Part shown: piece by piece, positions 1 through 12,000 of the stretch
Position numbering within the stretch: position 1 is the stretch's first letter
How the letters are laid out: each line of letters begins with the position of its first letter
Source of the DNA: Vibrio coralliirubri
GTDB lineage: Bacteria; Pseudomonadota; Gammaproteobacteria; Enterobacterales; Vibrionaceae
Direction of reading: 5' to 3'
Assembly: GCF_024347375.1 (NCBI RefSeq)
Contig: NZ_AP025470.1
Coordinates: 1,674,001 to 1,738,000, forward strand
DNA length: 64,000 bases
Notes under the pieces: model-generated
What the model saw: the letters and a program-made list of their open reading frames with translations, nothing else
Database searches by the model: none
Told to the model about the DNA's origin: nothing
Made by a program: the position numbers and the translations under genes

Positions 1-3000
1 ATCCCGATGGTAGCTGGTCATTCAAACTTGATAATGACAGTGTACAGTCCATGGCTAAGGGTGAGAAACTTGTCCTTAAATTCCCAGTAGAGTCGGTTGA
101 TACTACCGGTAATGCAGTCATTAAAGTTGTGATTAAAGGCACGAATGATGCGCCTGAACTGACAGTAGATACTACGGGTTCCTTAACTGAAGATGCGAGT
201 GCCACGCTAAGCAATAGCGGTACTCTTTCCGTTGAAGATGTAGACACTACGGATGACTACACCGTTGACAAGAGTTACAACAACGACATTGTTTGGAGCG
301 GAGGGACTCTCACGGAAGATCAGAAGGCGACGTTGATTGCTCAGTTCTCCGTTGACAAATCAGGCTGGGGCTATGAGGTAGCGAACAGTGAAGTGGATTT
401 CCTTGCAGAAGGTGAAACAGTCACCTTTAGCTACGACGTCATTGTGGACGATGGGAGCGGTGGCACTGATACAGAAAAAGTGACCATTTCGCTTAACGGT
501 AAGAATGATGCGCCAGAACTTACGACAGTGACGGTAGGCAGTGTAACTGAAGATACCGACTCAGTGCTGAAAGACAGTGGTGCACTGTCATTTACTGACA
601 AAGACATCACAGATACTGACCATGATATTGATGCGACGTACAAAGGTGATATCGAGTGGGATGGTGGAACATTAACTGATGAGCAGATACTCGCAATAAC
701 AAAAGGCTTCACCGTTGATGGCGATAGCTGGGACTATGTTGTTGCGAACAGTGATGTCGATTTCTTGCCGGACGGCGATAAAGTGATATTTAGCTATGAT
801 GTGATTGTTGATGACGGTAAAGGCGGTATAGATACAGAAACTGTGACTATCACAATTAACGGCACTAACGACAAGCCTGAGTTGACAGTTAATAGCGGTT
901 CAGTAACTGAGAATGACACGCTTGCAACATTGAGCACTAGCGGCGAGTTGTCTGTAGAAGATAAAGATGCAACTGATGATTACACAGTTAGCAATAGTTA
1001 CAACGACGACATTGTTTGGAGTGGTGGTACGTTAACAGACGCACAAAAAGCCACGTTGATTGCTCAGTTCACGACGGACAAGTCGGGCTGGGACTACGAA
1101 GTTGCTAACAGTGACGTTGATTTCCTAGCGAAAGGCGAGACGGTCACCTTCAGCTATGACGTGACGGTAGACGATGGCAACGGTGGTACAGACACAGAAA
1201 CTGTGACTATCACAATTAACGGCACTAACGACAAGCCTGAGTTGACAGTTAATAGCGGTTCAGTAACTGAGAATGACACGCTTGCAACATTGAGCACTAG
1301 CGGCGAGTTGTCTGTAGAAGATAAAGATGCAACTGATGATTACACAGTTAGCAATAGTTACAACGACGACATTGTTTGGAGTGGTGGTACGTTAACAGAC
1401 GCACAAAAAGCCACGTTGATTGCTCAGTTCACGACGGACAAGTCGGGCTGGGACTACGAAGTTGCTAACAGTGACGTTGATTTCCTAGCGAAAGGCGAGA
1501 CGGTCACCTTCAGCTATGACGTGACGGTAGACGATGGCAACGGTGGTACAGACACAGAAACTGTGACTATCACAATTAACGGCACTAACGACAAGCCTGA
1601 GTTGACAGTTAATAGCGGTTCAGTAACTGAGAATGACACGCTTGCAACATTGAGCACCAGCGGCGAGTTGTCTGTAGAAGATAAAGATGCAACTGATGAT
1701 TACACAGTTAGCAATAGTTACAACGACGACATTGTTTGGAGTGGTGGTACGTTAACAGACGCACAAAAAGCCACGTTGATTGCTCAGTTCACGACGGATA
1801 AGTCGGGCTGGGACTACGAAGTTGCTAACAGTGACGTTGATTTCCTAGCGAAAGGCGAGACGGTCACCTTCAGCTATGACGTGACGGTAGACGATGGTAA
1901 CGGTGGTACAGACACAGAAACTGTGACTATCACAATTAACGGCACCAACGACAAGCCTGAGTTGACAGTCGATACTCAGGGTAGTGTTACAGAAGACTCC
2001 GAGAGTTTGCTGACTGATAGCGGCTCGCTATCGTTCACCGATAAGGATGCAACAGACAGCGGCTATACTATTACTTCAAATTACAAGGGCGATATTCAAT
2101 GGAGTGGAGGTCCCCTGACTGCAGATCAAACTGATGCTATCACTAAGCATTTTAAAGTGGATGGTGATAGTTGGGATTATTCTGTAGCGAACTCTGAAGT
2201 TGACTTCCTAAATGCGAATGAAACAGTCATCTTTAGCTATGACGTGACAGTTGATGATGGCAAAGGCGGTACAGACACAGAAACTGTGACTATCACAATT
2301 AACGGCACTAACGACAAGCCTGAGTTGACAGTTAATAGCGGTTCAGTAACTGAGAATGACACGCTTGCAACATTGAGCACTAGCGGCGAGTTGTCTGTAG
2401 AAGATAAAGATGCAACTGATGATTACACAGTTAGCAATAGTTACAACGACGACATTGTTTGGAGTGGTGGTACATTAACCGACGCACAAAAAGCCACGTT
2501 GATTGCTCAGTTCACGACGGACAAGTCGGGCTGGGACTACGAAGTTGCTAACAGTGACGTTGATTTCCTAGCGAAAGGCGAGACGGTCACCTTCAGCTAT
2601 GACGTGACGGTAGACGATGGTAACGGTGGTACAGACACAGAAACTGTGACTATCACAATTAACGGCACTAACGACAAGCCTGAGTTGACAGTTAATAGCG
2701 GTTCAGTAACTGAGAATGACACGCTTGCAACATTGAGCACCAGCGGCGAGTTGTCTGTAGAAGATAAAGATGCAACTGATGATTACACAGTTAGCAATAG
2801 TTACAACGACGACATTGTTTGGAGTGGTGGTACATTAACCGACGCACAAAAAGCCACGTTGATTGCTCAGTTCACGACGGACAAGTCGGGCTGGGACTAC
2901 GAAGTTGCTAACAGTGACGTTGATTTCCTAGCGAAAGGCGAGACGGTCACCTTCAGCTATGACGTGACGGTAGACGATGGCAACGGTGGTACAGACACAG

Positions 3001-6000
3001 AAACTGTGACTATCACAATTAACGGCACTAACGACAAGCCTGAGTTGACAGTTAATAGCGGTTCAGTAACTGAGAATGACACGCTTGCAACATTGAGCAC
3101 CAGCGGCGAGTTGTCTGTAGAAGATAAAGATGCAACTGATGATTACACAGTTAGCAATAGTTACAACGACGACATTGTTTGGAGTGGTGGTACATTAACC
3201 GACGCACAAAAAGCCACGTTGATTGCTCAGTTCACGACGGACAAGTCGGGCTGGGACTACGAAGTTGCTAACAGTGACGTTGATTTCCTAGCGAAAGGCG
3301 AGACGGTCACCTTCAGCTATGACGTGACGGTAGACGATGGCAACGGTGGTACAGACACAGAAACTGTGACTATCACAATTAACGGCACTAACGACAAGCC
3401 TGAGTTGACAGTTAATAGCGGTTCAGTAACTGAGAATGACACGCTTGCAACATTGAGCACCAGCGGCGAGTTGTCTGTAGAAGATAAAGATGCAACTGAT
3501 GATTACACAGTTAGCAATAGTTACAACGACGACATTGTTTGGAGTGGTGGTACATTAACCGACGCACAAAAAGCCACGTTGATTGCTCAGTTCACGACGG
3601 ACAAGTCGGGCTGGGACTACGAAGTTGCTAACAGTGACGTTGATTTCCTAGCGAAAGGCGAGACGGTCACCTTCAGCTATGACGTGACGGTAGACGATGG
3701 CAACGGTGGTACAGACACAGAAACTGTGACTATCACAATTAACGGCACTAACGACAAGCCTGAGTTGACAGTTAATAGCGGTTCAGTAACTGAGAATGAC
3801 ACGCTTGCAACATTGAGCACCAGCGGCGAGTTGTCTGTAGAAGATAAAGATGCAACTGATGATTACACAGTTAGGAATAGTTACAACGACGACATTGTTT
3901 GGAGTGGTGGTACATTAACCGACGCACAAAAAGCCACGTTGATTGCTCAGTTCACGACGGACAAGTCGGGCTGGGACTACGAAGTTGCTAACAGTGACGT
4001 TGATTTCCTAGCGAAAGGCGAGACGGTCACCTTCAGCTATGACGTGACGGTAGACGATGGCAACGGTGGTACAGACACAGAAACTGTGACTATCACAATT
4101 AACGGCACCAACGATGGCCCTAAAGCGAATGATGACATTTACAAAGCGGGTAGTGAAACAATTCTGTTCACAGAATCATTTGAAAACATGACCAACACCA
4201 ATGGCTGGACAGTCATTAATGGTGACCAATTAGAAGATTGGGATGCTACAAAAGGTCTTGAAATTCAGCATGAAAGCGTCGTGAATAAAGCGTCTGATGG
4301 CGAATATATTGCTGAATTAGATGCGCATCAAAACACTTCTATTACCACTTCTATTAATACGTCTGGCCAAGATAGTGCTCGGGTTGAATTTGATTACAAC
4401 CCACGTCGTGATGGTAACTCTTCATCAGATATGAAGTTCACCTTTGGTGGTGAAACTATCACTGTCCATGCTGACGGAACAGTTTCAGGCTCTGATATTT
4501 CTAATGTTCATATTGATGGCCCTGATTCAAATGGTTGGTATAAAGTTACTGCTGAATTTGATGTTCAAGGTGACAGTACTGATTTGACTTTTTCGGGTGC
4601 GGGTAAGTCTGATAGCTACGGTGCTCTTTTAGACAATATTACTGTCACAGGTGTGAATGATCCTATTCTTACCACCCCAGAAGAAGTAGCAATTGAAATT
4701 ACGTTCGCTGAGTTGCTAGCAAACGATACAGACATCGATGGCGACGATCTATCAATTGTTCTTGATTCCATTACATCTCCGACTAACGGTAAACTCGATG
4801 TTGATTATGTCAACGGCATAATCACATTCACGCCAGATAAAGATTACAACGGTGAAGCGACATTTAAGTACCAAATCACCGATGGTAATGGTGGTTTCGA
4901 TGATGCAACTGTGACGCTCAATGTCACTCCTGTGAATGATCCACCTGTTGCAACGGATGATAAACACAGCTTGGGCGATGACTTAATCCTAAATGGTAGC
5001 TTTGAGTCGTTTACTAGCGCATCTAGCCCAAGTTGGGGTGACCGCGCGAGTAGCCTGGACAACTGGGAGTTCACTGCAAACTCAGGGAAACTTGATGTAG
5101 TTGAAGATGGATATAAAGGAGTGTCAACTGACGGTGATCGCTTTATTGATATGGAAGGCGAAGGTGGTCGAGGTGACAATGTCACACTGAGTCAAACTGT
5201 TGGTGGCGTAGATGAAGGTAAACCATACCAAATCTCGCTAGACATTGCAGCGCGTGGTGACAACCACACAGCTAAAATTCAAGTTGTATGGAATGGCGTG
5301 GTTATTGCGACCATAACTCCTGACAGTAACACAATGGAAACGCACACCTTTGAGGTAGTTGGTGCTGCGGGTGACAACACTATTAGTTTCGTTGAAGTGG
5401 GTGGTACTGGCGACAACAGTGGTACTTATTTAGATAATATTAAGCTTCAAGAAGTGTTAGTTGATCTAACGACTGATGAAGATACAACACTAGAGATCCC
5501 TCATAGTCAGTTGCTTGCAAACGACTATGATGTGGATGGGGATGAGTTGGAAATAACCTCTGTTGTTATGACTGATTCTAGCCACGGCACGGTTGAGATC
5601 GTTGATGGAAAAGTTGTTTTTGACCCTGCTGATAATTTTAACGGTGTGACTACATTCGAATACACTATTTCAGATGGTAAAGGTGGTACTGATACCGCAG
5701 TAGTTACTATCAACGTTAAGCCAGTTAACGACGCGCCAGTCATAGAGAAGGACGGCACACCTCTTGGTGACAACGAAACAATTGACGTCGTAACGAAAGA
5801 AGACGAGGTGATAACAGGTACTGTTACAGCCAAAGATATTGACGACACTGACCTGACTTACACGGTGAGCCAACCTACAAACGGTAGTGTTGAGATCGAC
5901 CCTGAAACCGGCGAGTGGAAGTACACTCCGAACAACGAGTTTGATGGAGATGATTCATTTGTTGTTACCGTGTCGGACGGTAACGGTGGTACAGATACTG

Positions 6001-9000
6001 TTGTAGTGAATGTTGATGTATTACCTGTTGCTGAGCTAACAGTTACGGCAGGCCAACCAGTGACAGAAGCAGAAGAAGCATTCCTATCTTTTGAAATCAA
6101 CTTAAATGAACTAGTTTCAGAAAACGTGGCTCTAGACCTGACTCTGGGACATGCAGATGATACTGCGACAAAAGGTCAGGATTACGAAGACAAGATCTAC
6201 GTTCAAGATGGACAAGATTATAAAGCGCTTTCAGAGCAGGAGCTTGCCGATCTTATTATTGCTAGCGGCTCGGATAGCTTAGAAGTATTCGTCAAGGTTC
6301 TTGATGATAAATTGCTTGAGGGTGAAGAGACTGTAACTCTAAAAGCTAGCTCAACTAGCGAGTTTGTTGAAAATGACAAACAGGACTCAGATACAGCTAA
6401 GATTGTCGATGAGATAGACACAAACGACAAAGATACCGTTACAGTTGGCCTGACTGGTCCCGATTCAGTTATTGAGGGTGATAAGACAAGTCCATTTACG
6501 ATTACGCTAAGTGAACAAGTGCCTGAAGATAGTGTGGTTACTCTTCAGTACTCTTACACAAACGCGAGCAATGAAGATATTGTTGAAGTTATAACTGTAA
6601 ACGTAGACGCAAATACAAATACAGCGACCTTTGAGATTCAAACTGAACAAGACAACGAATACGAAGTCGGACAAGAGTTTAACGTTAGTGTTGTATCCGT
6701 AACTCAAGATGGTACCGATGTATTTGAGAAGCTAGATACGTCTAGCGCTGATAAAAATGTAGCTATTGACGACAGCCATGATAACCCGCCAAAAGCTGAA
6801 GACTTCTCTATTTCTCTCAATGCAGATGGCTCTTCGCAAGTTATTTTCGATACCGGAATGGGAACTATCGAAGGTGATGGTACAGACCATATTTCTGATG
6901 ACGAAGATGATAACGATAATGACGCAGGTACAAATCTCGGCGTGATCATCACAGAGCTGCCTGATTCAGGAACTCTTTACTATGTCGATGGTAATAACAA
7001 GGTTGAAGTGGTAGTTGGGCAGACGTATGCAGATCCTAACAACATCGTTTATGAAGATGACCAAGAATCAACAGGCTTCTTCTTAGGTGTTGATGATACA
7101 TCCACATTAGATAAAGGCCCTCATAGCACTGCAGAGTTTTATAACTGGGGTGATGAAGTAGATGCGTATACTCGCGAACTGAAGTTTGATAATGGTGATG
7201 TTGTCACCATTACCTCGGAAGGTCGAAATAACGTTGACGCTAAGCCTTTAGTTCAAAACAACAGTCAGCAAGGCCATATGGGTTTCGGTATTGCATCGAC
7301 TAATCGCGGTATTCACCAAGACGAGGCAATCAACATTGATTTCTCTTCTCGTCCAGCTGACTCAGTAACGGTTGGTCTAAGTGGTTTGGGTGGCTGGTTT
7401 GCCCCAAATGCTGATGATAGTGTTCAATCAAGAGCTGAGATTACAGTCACCTTTGATTATGGTAATGGTGTCACAGAAGAACAAACCTTCCTTTATGATG
7501 ATACCCACAATAATCAAAATGTCACAATTGTCGCTCCTGAAGGTGCTGAGATTGTTTCGGTGGAAGCAAGTACACAAGGACCAGGTAACTGGGAGCTGAC
7601 TTCTCTTGAAGCTAAGGCGTCAGATTCATTCGAATATAAAGCAGTAGACAGTGATGGTAACGAAAGTGAAGTTAAGACAGTTACTATCGATAAGTCTGGT
7701 GACCTGAATGCGAATAACGATCCGCAAGGCTTCGAAGTTAAACTGGGTGAGTTCAGTGAAGACAACGACTCTCCATGGTCAGCCGAAGGCGCTGAGCTAA
7801 ATGCTAGCTTCAATGGCCAAGATAAAGACTTCGCACACAGCGGCATTAAGATTGGTGTTGCCGGCAAAGTAGGTGGATTGGGCGCACAGATTGAATATGA
7901 TCGTGCAGAGCAGCAATCTGAGAAGTTTGAAATCAACTTAGATAGCCCTGCGACTCAGTTTACATTTTCAGTATCTAACTTGTTTAAAAACGAAGGTAAT
8001 GACGGTGATTTCACTGATAACCATGAACAAGGCAGTTGGGTAGCGTACCTCAATGGCGTAGCGGTTGCAGGTGATACGTTTATTGCTGAAGACGGTAACA
8101 ATAGAGGTACTTACGAAATAACACCGCTTGGTCCTGATGGTACTCCAATCGCGTTTGATACTGTGGTGTTTGAAGCAACTGAGTATTCCAACCAAGCAAC
8201 GCATGATAATGATGCGTCAGATTACTTCCTAACTGGTTTTAAAGCCTCTAGTGAAGGCGCATATGCAGTGAATCAAGGCGGCATTCTTGAGATTCCAACA
8301 TCGAAGCTTGCTGGCATTATCGGTTCTGAGCTTCTAAATAACGATATAGACTCAGATGGCGACAATCTACGTATTACCTATGTATACGGTGAAACGGAAG
8401 GTAATGCGTATATTAAAGATGGCATCGTATACTTTGATTTAACTGGCGATGACTTCGTCGGTGAAACAACGTTTAAATATCAGATTACTGATGATAATGG
8501 CCAAATCGCGAGTGCTGAAGTTAATGTTATCGTAAACCCTCTACAGACTCCTTCTAGTGTTGCGTCTGTAGACCTGCTAGCAGACTCAGTAGTTGAAGGT
8601 GATGAACTTGGCTTTAAAGTCACTTTGGATTCAAGTGCACTTGTTGAATCTGCGTTGGACGTTACTTTTGGTAAGAACACGGATGCTGCGAATGATTCAG
8701 GTGACGAAAAAGATCTCGACCTGAGTCTGGTTCGTTTTACTAATGGCGTCACATATGATCAGCAAAGTGGAAAGCTGATTGTCCCAATTGGCGTTAAAGA
8801 TTTTGCAGTTCTTATCCCTACTCTTATTGATGGTGTTCATGAGCTCGTCGAAAACTACAGCTTAATAGTCGATGGTGTATCTGCTACTGGCATCATCGAA
8901 AACGTTGATACAATTGAGCTAATGGTTGAGAGTTTTGCAGACGTAGCTGAAGGCTCGAATGCAGTCTTCGCAGTAAGTTTAAATAATCCGTCCTCAGAGA

Positions 9001-12000
9001 ATATCGACGTATCGCTAGCAATTACTCTTGATAGAGACGCTACTTCAGCGGAAACGGCTGATTTCAAAGATATTGGTGAACTATACACTGCGTACTACTT
9101 GGAGCCACAACAATCCGGGGAGCCTAAACGTGTTGAACTTGATGTAGTAATTAAGGATGGCAAACCTACCGTTACTATCCCTAATGGTGAAACTGAGATC
9201 TTTGTTGAAGTAGCGACAAAAGATGACCCGGTATTTGAAGGTGGTGAAGACTTTAACCTAGTTGTTACTGACGAGTCCGGTTATGTGTCGAATGGCTCTG
9301 CTTCAGATGAAACCACTATTATGGATGATGGTACCGATCCAGACGGCCCAGATGGACCACAAGTTGGTAACAATGATCGTCCTGTTGTTGACAGCATCAC
9401 TGACATTGAAATTGAAGAAGGCCAGTCAGGAACGTTTGTTGTTGAGCTTTCAAATCGCAGCGAATCCACAACCACAATTGAAATGTCTCTAAATGACGGC
9501 TCTGCCGTGAGTGTAGATGGACAACCAATTGAGGGCGACTTTAATGGATCTAGCGTAGTAGTTACTTTTGGTCAAGGTGTTGATAAGCAGATTCAAACCG
9601 TTGAAGTTATCAATGGCAAGTTTGTAGTTAGTGTTCCTGACGGGCATGAATCGTTTACAGTTGAAGTCGTAACTAACCAAGATACGCATGCAGATAATAG
9701 TGAGAAGTTCTCTATTTCTGGCAATGCTCCTTATCAGCAAGACGCAGTTACTGGTGTTGCTACAATTGTCGACAACGAAGCGCCAATGGTGGATCTAAAT
9801 GGTGCTCTATACGACATTGAGTTTGTAAGTGAAGGTGCTGGCTACAGCAATGTCTTTGGTTACTATATCAACGACGAATCAGGCGAGAAGCAGCTTCACG
9901 TTTTGGTTTCTAATAGCAATGATCCAAGTCTATCACCGAGTACCTTGTTAGATTCACCGTTGTCTTCGATCGATAACCTTGAGTTTTTCTTAATTCCAAA
10001 TGGCTTCAATAAGATTGATAGCGATAAACTCTATGACCTTAAAGTGAATGATCAAGGTCAATTAGTTGTCGATGGTGTTGTTAAAGCTGGTATTCCTGTT
10101 TATACATCGACTGACGAAGACCATCAGATCTCAACCACGGTTGATAGTGACGGAAATCTAGTATTGAGCTTTGATGACCAAAAAGGCCAAGGCAACGATG
10201 ATAATGACTTCAACGATTTTGTTGTTAAGGTCAGTAAGATTGATACAGGTGGTATTGACTTTAACTCAGCATACGTTGAGGAAGGAGAAGCGGCTATCGC
10301 CGATATAGACGCAGATATCTTTGACGATAAAGATACAATCAAATCGATGAGCGTTACTCTAACCAATGCTAAAGATGGCGATAACTTAACCTGGGCTGAA
10401 AATAGTGGATTCAGTGTCTCTAAAACAGTGGTTGGCACTGCAATCGCACTGATAATTACCCATCCATCAGGCAGTGTTTCTGCCGATGAGTTTGAAACGT
10501 TCCTGAAATCTATTCGATTTGTAAACAGTAGCGACACGCCTGATGAAGAAACGCGCTTAGTTGAAGTCACTGTGTCTGACGGCGTTAATCAGTCTGAAAC
10601 GGCTACAACATCAATCTCTGTGACTGGCACTGATGAATTATCCCTCATTAATGTGGCAGGTTTAGAAGACCAGTTTATTGACCTAAACATTAGTGTTGTT
10701 GACGCAGCAACATCGGTAAGCACGATAGAGCTGTCAGGTATTCCACAAGGTGCAACTGTATTAGTCGGTGGTGTTGAATCTGCAGTTGATAACAGTGGCA
10801 CTGTCGTGGTTGATATCGATGATATTGATTCGGTTAAAGTGAAAGCACCAGAGCATAGTGATGTTAACTTTGATATTTCAGTAACAGCTAAAGATTCTGA
10901 TGAAGAGACTGTAGAATCTGGCAGTATTTACGTTGATGTTCATCCTGATGCGGACAGGCCTACACTAATCATCGGCGACTTTGAGAAAGTTGCTGCGATT
11001 GATTTTGAAGATGTACAGATAACATCAGGCTCTTGGGATAGTGATATTGAAATAAATAACGTCGAGGGTGTATCGACTATTGGCGAGTGGAGTACTTCTA
11101 ATCCCGGTCAACATGTTGAAGTGGGTACTGAAGGCACATACCTGTCAGGCTCGTCAATGAACCAAGTTATGGAAATTGAAGGTGAAGTTGACGACAAAGT
11201 CCTCTATACCGATATGGATCTTGTCGCTGGCCGCTTCTACAATTTTAAATTCGATATTGCCGCGAGAGACGATGTTGATCCTTCGGACTCCGACATGGAG
11301 GTATCGCTCTTTAAGCTAGATGATGCTGGCAATCCAATTGAGAGCAGTAAGGTAACACTTTATGACTTTATTGCTGAGCGACAAGGTAGTGGTTGGCAAG
11401 AGGGAACGTTCACGTTGCCCGTTGAGCTTTCAGGTAAATATCGCCTTGTTCTTGAAGCAGACGAAGCCGACTCTACAGGCGCAATAATTGATAATATTCA
11501 ATTTACTGCGGTCGACAACTATGGATACGAAGATTCATTTATCAAGCTCAGTGAGATTAGCGCTTCGCTGGTAGATGCGACAGATGGTTCTGAGACCTTA
11601 ACTGTAGAGTTGGATGGTCTTCCTGTTGGTTCAGTGTTGATTGACGGTACAGGGCAGGATGCGAATATGCATATTGTCACTGAAGCGAATAAAAACGCTA
11701 AAATTGATGTAACTGGTTGGGATCTAGCAGAACTTCAGATCAAGGTATTAGACCCTAGTACCTTTGACATTAAGGTCATCGCAACTGCGACAGAGGCGGA
11801 CACCAACAAGGATGATGATGTTCACGGAGAGCACGGTGATCTTGGTGGTAAACTGGCTAATGCGTCTGAAGCAACAATTAATATTACAGTCCTTGAACGC
11901 CCTGTCGACACTAATGAACGTCCAATTGCTAATGACTTTACTATTTCTTCGGATACGAATGTTGCGAATGTTAACTTTGCGCCTAACGCGATTGATAAAG

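Noticed and set aside
876-4118. Regular repeats that might suggest a CRISPR-like array
   Set aside because: The 360-bp units are coding and in frame, with no spacers; they are protein-domain repeats.
10124-10570. Antisense frame of 148 residues in the adhesin (others at 7514-7936 and 11822-12061)
   Set aside because: Composition is the mirror of the D/T/V-rich adhesin and no motifs are seen; they are shadows of the real gene.
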